Positions 8,871 to 20,199 of a DNA stretch of 64,000 nucleotides are shown here, piece after piece (position 1 is the stretch's first letter; the number at the start of each line of letters is the position of its first letter). The stretch is from Aedes albopictus (taxonomy: Eukaryota; Arthropoda; Insecta; Diptera; Culicidae): assembly GCF_035046485.1 (NCBI RefSeq), contig NC_085138.1, positions 16,371,329-16,435,328 on the forward strand. Direction: 5' to 3'. A program made the translations under genes and the position numbers. The notes beneath the pieces are model-generated. The model was not told the origin of the DNA and did no database searches. It was given only the letters and a program-made list of their open reading frames with translations.

Positions 8871-11800
8871 TTAAAGCAACATATAATCTAACATAAAATC
8901 TAATGCGTCTATAGTCAAATTTTCTGCATCTAAGATAAACTTTATATAAACTATGAACAATTTGAGAGCTTTGTTTTTCGCACTAATGTTGATGTTTTTG
9001 AGTTCTGGTAACGAAAAATCCTTATATCTATGTCTTCTACCTGTGATTGTCTCTAGTTTGGGAAGGACATGATTCCATAGATGTCGTATTCGAGAGCGTA
9101 ACGCAAATTTATGTTCTAAATCCTCGTTTGCACTACGACAGTTTTGACAAATCGGGCTCTGCAACCTATTTTGCCGAAACAGCAAAGTAGCGTGAGGTAT
9201 TTTACCATTGACAAACAAATAAAACAATGATTTTTCTTCTGATGATAAGGTTTTGTTTCGTATGTTACTCCAAACCCTCTTCCAAGAGACAGTATTATTA
9301 TCTGTTACTACCTTTGGTGATGTCAACTTTGTTTTGTAGTATTTATGGAGCTCTTTTGCTGATAGATGTTCGATCGTATACTCGGAAAGATATGGAACTT
9401 CTTTTGCAATAACTTTGAGACAAGGATATAACGCAGGAATTGCTTGAATGTGAGGTGGATTGCTCAAAAACTGATGAAAAGAGTGCGCGAATGGTAAGTT
9501 TTGCTCACATTGCAAAAATCTGTTTACTAACAGTGCCTTACATTTTTGCATCGGCAGATGAAGATTTAAGCCTCCCTTATCAATAGGAAGGGTCAGTTGA
9601 TCTAAAGCTACTCTTATAGGATATCTGCCCCAAATAAAATATCCTATTTGTGATGTCATTCTTGCTAGTATAGCATTTGGAACACTTAAAATTGATGCTA
9701 CAAACCATAACCTGGCGGTAATGAACGTATTTAGTAGGATAACTTTTTGGAGCAGAGAAAGAATCCTGGGTTTATAAAGCCACATTAACCTTGACGTACT
9801 CCGAACTACTTCAGTCCAGTTATGTTCGATTGTCTTTTTGAGAGAATTGAAAAAAGTTATGCCTAAGATTTTAACCGAATCGTTAACGTTCAACCATCCA
9901 TAGTTATTGTAACCATCACTATTTATTCCTATGTTAACTGCTATCGTTTTATTCAAATTAAGGACCGCTCCTGCGCAAACTCCAAAATCTTCAAAAGTTC
10001 TCCTAATAGTTTCCACCTTGTGATCATCGACTATTATTATCGATATGTCATCTGCGTAGGCAACGACTAGCTCCAAACGATTGTTACAGATTGTTTGCAG
10101 CTTCTCAATCAGTGGATGCAAATATATAACAAATAAATGCATGCTCAGGGGGTCACCCTGACGTATAGATCTTTGGACGGGAAAACTCTGAGACAGATGT
10201 CCATTTATAAGGAGTCGTGAGCACGAGTTTTGCATGATTCGTTCTAACAATCCGATCAGGTCATCGTTAAAACGAATTTCCCTCATTACGTTTAATAGGT
10301 ACCGTTGATCCACACGATCAAACGCGTGATCTAGGTCGAAAGATATAAGCCTGCCTGTCTTGCGCTTGCAATTAAGTTCGACAATTTTGTCTTTGATTCC
10401 TAAAACCGCCTCAAAGATATTTTTACCATTATTGGAACATTTCTGATTTTCATTCAAAACGTGATTATTTATCATTATTTTCTCCAAGCGTGCTTTTAGA
10501 ATTCGAGCTAGTAGTTTATAGTCACAGTTTAGTAACGTGATGGGCCTAAAAGATTTAATCGATGAATGGTCGGAGTTTTTCTTGCACAGGACAATTACTC
10601 CTTCCAAAAACTCTGGAGGTAAGTTCCCCTGAATCGCCTCATTCAAAATCAAGTTCAACTGTCGATGAATGATGTCAAAAGCTTTAACGTAAAATTCTTT
10701 AGGTATTCCATCACTTCCCGGCGATTTCTTAGCCGCCGCGGACTGAATGGAGAAGAAAATTTCTTCCGTAGTAATTTCGTTCATCGCATGGTTATTAGCC
10801 TCACAGTTAATGTCGATTGTTCGATTGCTGGGAAAATTTGTGTTTGGTTCATGATTCTGGGCAGTATAAAGCTGATTAAAATAGTTAAAAACATGTCCTT
10901 CAATTTCAGCAGCATTCCGCAAAACTCTACCATTATGTGATATTTCAGTGATAGTACTATTCTTTTTCCGTCTAGCTCGGTCAGCCAACTGGAAGGTTGA
11001 GAGTTTTTCCCCGGATATAATCTTATCATTGAGCCTCTCAAAGGTTTGCGAAAAGTGGTTTTGCAACAAAAGCATTTTACCTTTGATTTTGTTAATTTCT
11101 GCTGTTCCCCTTGGATTTTGATAGAGATTATCATAAGCTATTCTAAGCTGACGGTACAACATTTCATTCTCAGCATGAAACCTTCGAAAAGTTTCGTTTG
11201 TTTTCCACCGAAAAAAACTTCTTATTTTCGGTTTGGCAAAAGCCACCCACCACGATATCCAACTATTGTAATTTCTACGTTCGCGAAGCCAACGGTTCCA
11301 TTTGATTTCGAATTCTTGCATGTTATCTTCGGTTAAAACATGAGCACGTATTGACCAATACCCGTTTCCACAAGATCGGCCTTGATTTGGCAAGCAACAA
11401 CGAATTTTGTAAGGTTTATGATCTGAGAACGATGTTACATAAAATTCCGCTGTTCGTAACTGTGCTACCAATGATTCAGTGATGTACAAGCGATCAATAC
11501 GAGATGCACAGTTTGGTCGAATAAAACTGTACTGAATTTGATTTGGTTTAAGCAGATCCCACGTATCTTTAAGATTCAAATTACTAAGTAGTGTGCCCAA
11601 AGCCGGACTGAAGTTACTCGAGCCAGTTGAATCCTTGTGGGAAACAACACAATTAAAATCACCACCCAACACCAAATGTTCGGAAGTCGACTGTAAATAA
11701 AATGGTAAAATATTCTGAAAGAAGTTTTCCCTACTAGCGTAATTCGCTGTTCCCGATGGAGCATAAACATTGACAATCTTAACCCCACCATCCAAAGTAA

Positions 11801-12071
11801 CTGATATTACTCGACTTTCTATGCTTCGTTGAACATTTGAGAACGACATGTGAGATTTCAAGGCTATCGCCGTGCCACGTTTTTGGTTGTCAACGTTCGT
11901 TATTACATTGAAACCCGGAATAGCAAGGTATGGACTCTCAACTTCCTGCAACAAGACTATATCTAAATCTACCGATCTAATGAACGTGCGTAAGGATTGT
12001 ATCTTGGTGTTGTTCGAAATTGCGTTAGTATTGATAATGGCTATGTTGTAGCTATGATTGAGATTGCTCAT
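8871..12071 (-). CDS. L1/Tx1-like ORF2: endonuclease and reverse transcriptase, open over 1066 aa
   Basis: The protein would nick chromosomal DNA and reverse-transcribe the element RNA. Endonuclease motifs are all visible: N14/N16 region, QE at 42-43, VYAPS near 103, GGDFN at 136-140, SRIDR near 190, SDH near 216. The reverse transcriptase has SPGSDGIPKEFY near 450, FRPITLLNCDYKLL, SFDLDHAFDRVD, RQGDPLSMHLF and catalytic YADD near 673. The C-terminal cysteine-histidine motif starts CQNC near residue 973 and continues to a histidine, but the expected last cysteine reads arginine (CGC, one transition from TGC). The start ATG lies 7 bases after the ORF1 stop, a spacing that suits termination and re-initiation. 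No frameshift or stop interrupts the frame, so this is the best-preserved pol gene of the window. Confidence 0.92.
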   Translation of the reverse strand: MSNLNHSYNIAIINTNAISNNTKIQSLRTFIRSVDLDIVLLQEVESPYLAIPGFNVITNVDNQKRGTAIALKSHMSFSNVQRSIESRVISVTLDGGVKIVNVYAPSGTANYASRENFFQNILPFYLQSTSEHLVLGGDFNCVVSHKDSTGSSNFSPALGTLLSNLNLKDTWDLLKPNQIQYSFIRPNCASRIDRLYITESLVAQLRTAEFYVTSFSDHKPYKIRCCLPNQGRSCGNGYWSIRAHVLTEDNMQEFEIKWNRWLRERRNYNSWISWWVAFAKPKIRSFFRWKTNETFRRFHAENEMLYRQLRIAYDNLYQNPRGTAEINKIKGKMLLLQNHFSQTFERLNDKIISGEKLSTFQLADRARRKKNSTITEISHNGRVLRNAAEIEGHVFNYFNQLYTAQNHEPNTNFPSNRTIDINCEANNHAMNEITTEEIFFSIQSAAAKKSPGSDGIPKEFYVKAFDIIHRQLNLILNEAIQGNLPPEFLEGVIVLCKKNSDHSSIKSFRPITLLNCDYKLLARILKARLEKIMINNHVLNENQKCSNNGKNIFEAVLGIKDKIVELNCKRKTGRLISFDLDHAFDRVDQRYLLNVMREIRFNDDLIGLLERIMQNSCSRLLINGHLSQSFPVQRSIRQGDPLSMHLFVIYLHPLIEKLQTICNNRLELVVAYADDISIIIVDDHKVETIRRTFEDFGVCAGAVLNLNKTIAVNIGINSDGYNNYGWLNVNDSVKILGITFFNSLKKTIEHNWTEVVRSTSRLMWLYKPRILSLLQKVILLNTFITARLWFVASILSVPNAILARMTSQIGYFIWGRYPIRVALDQLTLPIDKGGLNLHLPMQKCKALLVNRFLQCEQNLPFAHSFHQFLSNPPHIQAIPALYPCLKVIAKEVPYLSEYTIEHLSAKELHKYYKTKLTSPKVVTDNNTVSWKRVWSNIRNKTLSSEEKSLFYLFVNGKIPHATLLFRQNRLQSPICQNCRSANEDLEHKFALRSRIRHLWNHVLPKLETITGRRHRYKDFSLPELKNINISAKNKALKLFIVYIKFILDAENLTIDALDFMLDYMLL

Positions 12072-12078
12072 CGCTCTC

Positions 12079-13422
12079 CTATTTACCTACTCTCTGCTTC
12101 TTTGAACGATCCCGACCTTTCGTAACAGTGATAAACTGTTGATCTGATGAGCTGTCGTATGAGTTAGCATCACTATCCGATATTCCCATTGAACAATTAG
12201 CATCACCGGTGCCACCACAGACAACGTCCAGTGGTTTTTTGAACGATCCGGTTGGACTAACATCAGTTCTTACCGGTGTAGGGGTAATCATTGTCGATAC
12301 CCTAGTAGCACATATGTTTTAGAAGAGTCGAAATAACTCCAATATGACCAAATTTGGTCATATAAGAGTCACAAAAACTGATGTAGAACATGTGTGCTAG
12401 TGGGGTACCTCTCTCTCTTTTGAAGAATTTCTGCTCCGGCTTCGTCGATCCTTCGGTTGTTTTTGTTTTTCGGTTGTCGATTCCGCGCTCACCTGCTCAG
12501 CCCAGCTCTCTCCCTTGAGAGCATTGCTGAGTTCCGGAACGTTCGGCTGATCGTTACTTCCTTGCTGAGAGACACTCACAACCTCCACTGGTGCTTCTTC
12601 CGACGATGTGGCCTTTTCGCTCGCATGATCTGTGATCTCCATGATGTTCTCTTCGTTGGCTGCCGTAACGATCGATGTACTGCCTTCATCAGCAGCTTTT
12701 CGGTTGTGTTCGTTGAGGTCTACGAAGTTCATGGCCAATGGATTCTGCTCGGGGGGTGGTGCGCTTAGCACCCCTGCGTACCCTTCAGGTTTCTGGCGAT
12801 TTGAGTTTAGCCTTGCATTGAGATCGGTTTTTTGACCGATTAGTTTTTTGTTTTCTACGCATGAAATGCCCGTGTGTATGGCATTCATACAATGTTTGCA
12901 TGTCTGTGGTTGACCTCTGTAGGTGATTAGTGTTTGTTCTCCCTGTATCGTTACGAACGACTTGATGTGTCTTCGTAGTATCATTTTGGCTACTCGTACT
13001 CCCGATGGTCTGCTTTTGAATGTGTAGATGTCTCCCCACATCTGTTCCTGAAGGTTGATGATTTCGCCGTATTGTTTGAGGTACGCAACAATGTCGTCGT
13101 TCCGGATGTTTTCAGAGAGGTCGTGGATCTTAACCTCCACTCCTCCATCCTCCATCACCAATTTGACTCTGACTTTGGTTTTGTTGATGATAATCTCGTG
13201 TTTGCCGTTATGTTGATCCACAGTATCCTGTGCAATCTTTAGGGTAGAACATTTGACATGAACACAGTTCTGCACATGATTCATCTGCAGTCTGACCACC
13301 TGCTCCAGCTTCAAACATAGGGCATTGTGCACGAATAAGTGCAGATCCTCAAACGATGGACGCTTCGGAAAGTTTGTCAGGTCGATCCTGAATGTATTTT
13401 CTCTGGGTTTCACCTGTGCCAT
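12079..13422 (-). pseudogene. L1/Tx1-like ORF1 (RNA-binding, zinc knuckle), disrupted by a MITE
   Basis: The first 341 codons (13422-12397) start MAQVKPRENTFRIDL. They contain an RRM-like middle region (TVDQHNGKHEI...EDGGVEVKIHDLSE) and one knuckle, CKHC-MNAI-H-TGIS-C (C-x2-C-x4-H-x4-C), near residues 174-187. An ORF1 protein of this kind coats element RNA. The frame then meets TAG, TGA and TAA stops, all inside a 106-bp MITE (12300-12405). A 70-codon open piece (12291-12079) follows in the same frame and looks like the original Ser/Asp- and Lys-rich C-terminus. Insert plus duplicated TA is 108 bp, so the frame phase is kept and only the stops disrupt it. Without the insert the gene would have about 411 codons. 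Confidence 0.85.
12300..12405. mobile_element. 106-bp palindromic MITE inside ORF1 of the L1/Tx1-like element
   Basis: TA flanks both ends (12298-12299, 12406-12407). Ends read CCCTAGTAGCACATATGTT on one strand and CCCCACTAGCACACATGTT on the other. The centre is the perfect palindrome ATATGACC-AAATTT-GGTCATAT (12342-12363). The whole element can fold back on itself; no coding capacity. Confidence 0.88.
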
Positions 13423-13599
13423 GTTGCGTTGTGCATTCGCAGATGCAGTTCACAAAATATGTCGCCAGACAACACTGACGCGGCGAAGCTTGCTACACAC
13501 TAGGTGTACACTACTGCTCAACGAACGACGACTCTCTCTCAGAGCGAAGATTTTGCGTCTTGACGCACCGAACGCTCGATGCAAACTGTTGAAAAAATC

Positions 13600-15225
13600 A
13601 CAACTTCAGGTAACACTGTTAAACTTGAACATTCACGCACCCGACAGCGTCCGGGTTGTCCAAGACAACTTCAACGTCGATGACATGTTGACAGGAGCGA
13701 ACACCGTCTTCAAAGAACGACCCCTCATGAACGATGTTATCGAGCTGACAAACGCTGCGAAAGTGGAACTCAAACTCACCGGAGCGGCTTTCCATTTTGC
13801 CCAAGCATCTACGAGACGAGTGGTCAATTCTGGATCTAGACTTGTTTTGCGCAACGACCAAGGCTATAGGGCTATGATGGGAGTTCTGCTTCAGCTTCCC
13901 CTAGTGGAGGTCCAATTCCTCCGCCACGTAGCTTGCTTCTTCGATCCACTAGACCTGATAGGGCCAGTGGTAGCCCAAGCAAACATATTCATCCAGCGGC
14001 TCTGGCTGCTAAAATGCGACTGGAATGGTCCTCTCAACGAGTTTCTGCTGCAGATGTGGAAGGAATGCAAGCAGAACTTAGTCCCTATGGAATCTCTTTC
14101 GATTAGCCGCTCACTGGCTTGGCGTCAGCAACTACTGCAAAGAGGTGCAGCAACACGAATTCTGCGACGTATCGGGAGATGCGTATGGAGCGTGCCTTTA
14201 TCTCCGTTGTACTATGTCGGTTGGCACCATCACTGTCCGGCTGAACATCTCCAAATCATGAATAGCACCTTTGGAAAGCCTCCAGAAGAAACGAGAAATA
14301 CAGCCAGATCCATCCAGACATTCCAGTGTACTTCTAGGCAGACTCGGCGATTGTCAAGTGCTGGCTAGTTTAGCTATCCTCTCGGTGGCAAAACTTCGTA
14401 GCAAACTGCGTGTCGGAAACCCATCATCTCACCAAGAAAGTATGTCCCGGGTTCTGACGACCAACACCTGCCTTCCCAGCTCAAGCAGTTCCTCAGAGCA
14501 AAATCTTTGTAGAACAATCTTCGGTCACAGAACTGAAGCGGATCGTTGCACTGCTGCTTCGATTTCGGCATAACTCGCAAAACCCCAATCGACCGACCAC
14601 GAAAACTGGTCCCTTGACGTTCGACGAACAGAAACTGGCAACTATCGCTATAGTTCGCTTATCTTAGCAGGAATTCTACCCGTAAGAGCTAAATGAGTTG
14701 GTCAAAAGAAGATCTGTCCAGTGCCCACGACTAGTTCAATATCGCTGCGCTGTATCCACAACTTTGTGACGACCTGCTGCGCGTCGGTGGCCGGCTCTCT
14801 AAGACATCGATATCATCCGATCGCAAGCATCCTTATATTCTACATCATAAGCACCCTCTCGCATCGATGACCGTACGGCAGTTCCACTACAAGTTCTTTC
14901 ACGCCGGTTAACAGCTGCTTATTTTAGCTGTCTATGGAAAGTTCTGGCCTTTTCACATGCAAAACCGATCTTCCGTCGGCTAGAGTCAAACCAGTGTCTC
15001 CGTTTATGAACGTCGGCGTGGACTATTGGGGTCCATTTCAAGTCAACCCATATCGTGTCGAACAAGTGCAGTGAAGTGCTATGTAGCGAGCTGGTGATAG
15101 ATCTTCGGAGCGAAACGGAAGCTAATCGAGCTACATCGACTCGTCTGTGATCAGAGGTTGCAAGAAAAACTCATCAAGGACACCAGCCACTCATGGACGT
15201 GACACTAAGGCATGGTCGTCACCCA
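13600..15225 (+). pseudogene. Decayed BEL/Pao LTR-retrotransposon pol
   Basis: An open stretch within 13619-14100 reads VRVVQDNFNVDDMLTGA followed by VACFFDPLDLIGPVVAQANIFIQRLWLLKCDW. These are the catalytic region of the BEL/Pao reverse transcriptase and the Pao-specific segment behind it. The usual YVDD motif is NVDD here, so catalysis should be lost. Further on, in shifted frames, VGGRLSKTSIS and KHPLASMTVRQFHYKFFHAG (14790-14910) match the start of the integrase region, and FMNVGVDYWGPFQVN (15005-15050) its core start. Stops and frameshifts are frequent. The 5' part of the element (Gag, protease, early reverse transcriptase) is missing, replaced on the left by the L1/Tx1-like element. Not a working gene. 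Confidence 0.8.
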
Positions 15226-15227
15226 GG

Positions 15228-15356
15228 CCCGTGCACAGAAAAGGCGAAAAGGGCGCGGTTTTTCCTAATTTTATTCAAGGGCGGAGGGGCGCCTTGTGTA
15301 TGAAACATCGGCAATGGGAGAGATTTAACCTCCAAAACCCCTCCCTCGTGCACGGG
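15228..15356. mobile_element. Small MITE with CCCGTGCAC ends
   Basis: The 129-bp segment starts CCCGTGCACAGAAAAGG and ends CTCGTGCACGGG, giving 9-bp perfect inverted ends, and interrupts the BEL/Pao relic. I see no clear target-site duplication, so the family is undetermined. Confidence 0.55.
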
Positions 15357-15850
15357 CTTGTCGTCAGCATCTTCCAAGGGTCGCAAGCAGCAAGGAAGGA
15401 AGCCAGTCATCAGTTGATGATGAAGTGGCACAAGATCGTGCCAGACGACGACCCCCAGCGATACAAAACAAAGCACCATGAAGCAGCCCATTGAAGTCAT
15501 GCCGAAGTCCCCGAAGCAAGTCATATGTATCAAGCTCCTCCGAATCCAGTTAAGCTTCAAGTCAGTCGAAGAAGAAGAAGATGAAGCCATTTCCGTTGTG
15601 CGTCCCGCACGGCATCCCTAAAGATCACCCCTGCAACACCACGTGAGCCCGACGTCAACGTGTATCGGCACTGAAGGTCGATGATGGAAGGCAGAGGTCA
15701 AGCACCTCTGAAGACTCGCGACTGTTGGACAAACAGTTTAACCTACAATCCACGAATTAGTCCGTCCCAGAACAGTGTCTATATCATATAAGGACTTCGT
15801 TGTCTCCAAAGCCAACGGAGTCATCTTCTGTAACCCTTCTCGGTGTTCAA
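15357..15850 (+). other. Probable 3' remainder of the BEL/Pao element
   Basis: No intact frame. The composition and the stretch from 15640 to 15850 (TATATCATATAAGG near 15779) would suit the end of pol and part of an LTR, but no second LTR is present to confirm it. Confidence 0.3.
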
Positions 15851-15879
15851 TTGAGCAGTTCACGTAGATGCTGAGCTGT

Positions 15880-16150
15880 TTGACGGCCGATCAAGAGATA
15901 GGGTGAAGGCCAGTGGTAATAGCAAGTGACTTCAATACCTGAAGCGTGGATTGGGGAATCCGTTTCACGAACCAGCGGGGTCAGATTCTGCTGGAGACAC
16001 TGGGCATGTTCGATGCCAATCTGGCCAATGTTGGTACATACTCTAAAACTACTTTGAAGTAATTTGAACTGGAGGGTAGATGATGCCTGGTAGACCACCT
16101 GGTGGTTCGCTACAACATCGACTACAATAACAGCAAGAAGCGAATGGAGG
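15880..16150 (+). pseudogene. Fragment of an R1-clade endonuclease domain
   Basis: Translation gives VVIASDFNT, then VDWGIRFTNQRGQILLETLGMFDANLANVGTYS, and further on LVDHLVVRYNIDY. This is the block around the catalytic DFN of an R1-type apurinic endonuclease, followed by a degraded DHLAVRY-type motif. Stop codons are present and nothing of the reverse transcriptase follows, so it is an isolated relic. Confidence 0.7.
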
Positions 16151-19100
16151 AAGGGGTAAATAGGACTCTTTCCATGCCCGAGTCCTTCTTTATTGGGACC
16201 GCTGGGGACTTGGGCTGGTGATGAGAGAAGGGTCACCGCGGTTTGCAATATTCTGTAGCGTAGGTAAGGCCCCAGGTCCGGATTGGGTCCTGGCGACGGC
16301 GACGTCTGATTGGATGTCGCGATTTCATTCTGCGTGTGTTTCATGATAAACATCATTAACAACGCGTTTGTAAATACATTGAAACTAAACTGAAAAAGTA
16401 CAACGATTGATTGTGGAAAAATATTGGATTCGACTTTTCCCCATTTTTTGAAAAGCTCTGTCATTTTGTGATCTCCATGCCAATATTATTTCAGTTGAAA
16501 ACGTGTTTCCATGGTGAAATGAATCAGTTGGATTATCCCGTAGGCATGACAGCCACCTCCCATCGAACAAACTTCAAACACCAATCAACCACTGCTGACC
16601 GCCGCGCCCACCGGCCGTTGTGTTGTTGGTCAGTCAACAACATCCAGGCAGGATGGAGCATCGCGCACAAACAAACCACCGCCGAAGGGGTTTTCTGACA
16701 GACTGGCACAATAACGCCCGAACCCCATATCACCGAAGCGTTGCGTTGATGGCTGCTGCAGCCAAAGCCAAAGCCGGCCTAGGTTAGGCCAGGCGGTTCA
16801 ACAGTTTTCATCACTCTTCGATATCTGTACATACCTTGGGGGGCTTAGTAAAAAATAAACTTCCATCGATGCGCCGATATTTGCACAAGGACTTGGACAG
16901 AGCTGCACGCAAATCGCATTTCGTATCAGACAGAAACCAGGGCCAGAAGAATAGTGGTAAAGGATTTTTACGATCGTTAACCTGTACCATGGATCACCGT
17001 TCCTTAGAATCCATTATCCAAATTATCACAAGTTTTAAACAACAATAACAACATTGAACTTGTTTTGAGCCAATGAACTTACCAGATTAAAAAATTATGT
17101 AGAACTAAAGATTTGAAATCATTTCAATAATTAAAATGTATATTTTACAAATTCGGTATTTTTGGTTGTCAAAGCGAGGGAACAAAAATGGATTGATTAT
17201 TTTAAATCATTGCAATGGTCTAATCTATTCAGTCCCCGTAAGGAGTGTGTTTGATTACTTTGATAGATTCTCATTTTTTTCCTAACTCGATGTTTGGTAT
17301 CGTTTCAGGAAAAAATCGACTCGATTTGATATCAAATAAGGGAAGCTTAACTGTATTACTTTTCTATGGTTGCACTTAAGACGCTACTGCAGAATATCCG
17401 CTGCTGGGCCGCAGAAATGGCCAGCACACAATACCCCATATCGGTCAGCACCAGCGACAGAAAGCTTTTTATCGCAAGCTGGCCCGCTTGTACCTATGTA
17501 ACGCGTGGTTTTATGCGAGTGGAATGCGTGATTGGACTTCAATATTTGTCGAGCTGGAAATGGATTTTGCGATGAGTTTTTCATTTATCCACTCCACAAA
17601 GGGTGAAGTTTGATGTCGGAATAAATAGATCGATGGCCTTCTTCCTCACACTCTATTACAAACTTTATTAGATGATTGCGTTGCGGTATCCACGCGTAAT
17701 GAAACGTGCGCCAATGAGAGTGTACGAGCTATAAGCTCACAACACTTCTCGATATTCCGTAACAGCAGACCCCCTCAACTTACATACATTTCTGGAAACA
17801 TAAATGCAGCGCCATCAGTAAGCTTGCGGAAGAATATAGAATCAAAATAGTGGTGTAAGGGTAGCAGTGTGCCTTGCTTTTGGTCGTTGCTAACTGAAAG
17901 TTACTAATAAACAACACTGTTTTCAGTTATCAAACTTTTGTGCCTTGTTGGGTAAGAAAAGGTTTGTAACTTCGTTTTATTTCAACCATTTATTATTGAA
18001 AACTTTACTTTTAATCATTTTAGGCTCATGCCAAGTGTTCTAGCTGCAGATAGTAGTAGAACTATTACAATTCTAAATTATGGGGGCGAGTTGCTGAAGG
18101 AGTTAAGCTGATCTCCAGAAACAATGCTGCGGACAATCTGGAGCATCCTGGCGAGGTCACCCATTTCAATAGAAAAATGTCAGCACTGCGCAAGAACTCG
18201 GAAGTTCAAATAATTTTATTATGAACGTTTCTTTATAATGTAAAAAAGAAAATAAATATTTGTTCCATTCATTATGAGTTAAATATGAGAAAAAAATAAT
18301 TAAAAACTAATTCAAGGGGCGTATATTGGTTTAGAAGGACAAACATATTAATGGCCATGCATGAACATGCTTGGGCGAGACGGACTGAACATTGAACCCC
18401 ATCATTTCCCAAACTTGACTCTCGTGACGCTCGCGACCCCCAGTCTGTTGTCATGTCGTATATGTGCGACAGTGTATTTACCAGTAGCCACTCATGAGAC
18501 TAAGAAATGCACTTTATTCAAATTCCTTCCGCCAGCCATTCTCTTGAAACTTCTCCAATAATCGAACATCCTCTGGATGCGAGTGATTGCGATCATCGCT
18601 TGGCATCATCGGAAACACGATTACACATTGTACATCCATATTTCAACGAAAAACCTGCCGGAAGCTGTGCCTCTTTCCTAAGTCTTTTGGATCGACCAAG
18701 ATCTGATATTTGACCAATTCAAACAAATCAAATGCCATTTGCTCCAAGAAAAATCTTAGTATGCCTTGTAACGTTTTGCTTAATAGTTCTATATTGTTCC
18801 TCTACGTAGCAGCACAATCGCAAAAAAGGCATGTTTCCTACGATTCATATGGACACCCCATTCACATGGCCATCTTGTTAATCGGATATCTTTGGTAACA
18901 GCCCATGTCTGCGACATCGATGTACGATTAGACGATCGTCCCGACGATGCCGGGAAGGAAACGAAAATCCGTAACAAGTTTCCTGAGGAAAGCGTCAAAG
19001 ATATGTGCGACGACAACGACGACGTGACAACGTTAGGTTAAAAAGCATTATTTTTCGCTTATCCTTCTCGGTGGTGGCAGTGGCAACGAAGAAGATGGTG

Positions 19101-20199
19101 AAGCTTCCGTTCAATGCATAGCTTATTGCCGTATGTACGAATGAACGGGGCAGTGATGCCAAGTTGAGGTATTTAGACGAAATATATAAATCAGAATCTA
19201 ATCATCGTAAAATTGTGCACAAAATGTACGAACATGGAGTGGATCTGGTGTGAAGGTTGCAGAATGTGACTTTCACACTCAGGTCCTTAGATTGAATCCA
19301 TATGATCTTGTGTCGTATTATCGTATAAAATTATGGAAGATACGAGAAAGTCCCAGTGTTCGAGGTGTTTGTACCATTGTACATTGATCTTGGGTTATTT
19401 GTCCGGGGAAACCTTAAAAACGTCCTCTTTCACAACTGTTCGTGTCTGCTCATCTAGCAAGTCGACTCCAGCACCCATCTACTCCAGAACTCGCCAACGA
19501 GTCTTGCAGAAGGCTGTCTCGGAGACTGACTGTCTGATCAACTGCGTTAATATGCTGCTTGAACCGTACAGGAAGGAGTGAACGCTTCTTGGTCTGCTGC
19601 TTTGAAGGATTATGATGTCGAACACTCAGTCACTCGGGTAATGCAGACTGTCAGATGTTGTTGCCATCAGCATTTTATCGAATACCATCGATTGCGCGTA
19701 GCTTCCTCAATCTTACAATACTGACATCTACGGCAAACGCTTTGTATTACTGTTCGAATACTAGTATCGTTGACCTGCTGTGTGGTAAGAAATCCTTGAA
19801 GAAGCAGCCAGGAGCATTAATGTCGTTGATCTGCCAGCACTGTTCGATCCACCTTGGTCAAAGGTCTAAGAAAAATTGTCGGGTATACCACACATATCAA
19901 GTGCATTAGTATTTACTAGGCACGATAAAGTATGACACGAATCTTAAGGGATCACTATACACAGAATCTGTCGATTCATTGGAACCACCTTCTCCACGCT
20001 GTCCAAGAAGTGTCAACGTAATGGTTCTGGGTCACTGCTTCCACTGCCCCATGAAACTGTTCACTGAAGTAGGACGCATTCCAATTCTTCCCCAGATTTT
20101 GTCAAACTTTTAGAGCATCTCGTTGCTCCATCCAATACTCCTCCTCAACGATCTTCACCAGTCAGTTCTACAAGTCAACGAACTTCCGAAGCTTTAGGT
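16151..20199. other. Long stretch without an assigned gene
   Basis: Short open frames exist on both strands but none shows a motif I recognise. Bases 18500-18780 (minus) and 19330-19900 may be further decayed retrotransposon sequence. Bases 17080-17340 are AT-rich. No terminal repeats were found. Bases 16160-16800 are less repetitive and could be unique host DNA. Confidence 0.4.

Larger units (their letters stand above)
8791..13600 (-). mobile_element. L1/Tx1-like non-LTR retrotransposon, nearly complete
   Basis: Reading on the minus strand there is a 5' leader (about 13600-13423), ORF1 with a CCHC zinc knuckle, ORF2 with endonuclease and reverse transcriptase, a short 3' UTR with an AATAAA signal (8814-8819) and a poly(A) tail that shows as 14 T at 8791-8804. 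The 5' boundary is approximate: recognisable BEL/Pao sequence begins by about 13640. I looked for a target-site duplication next to the poly(T) (GTGGCCAGCCTCAG) and did not find its partner. The SPGSDGIPKEFY and QGDPLSMHLFVIYLHPL style of the reverse transcriptase and the ORF1 layout point to the L1/Tx1 group; exact clade unproven. Confidence 0.85.

Noticed and set aside
18500..19900. Further retrotransposon coding pieces (CRRCQYCKIEEA-like segment and others)
   Set aside because: Too short and broken to assign; reported only as unassigned sequence.
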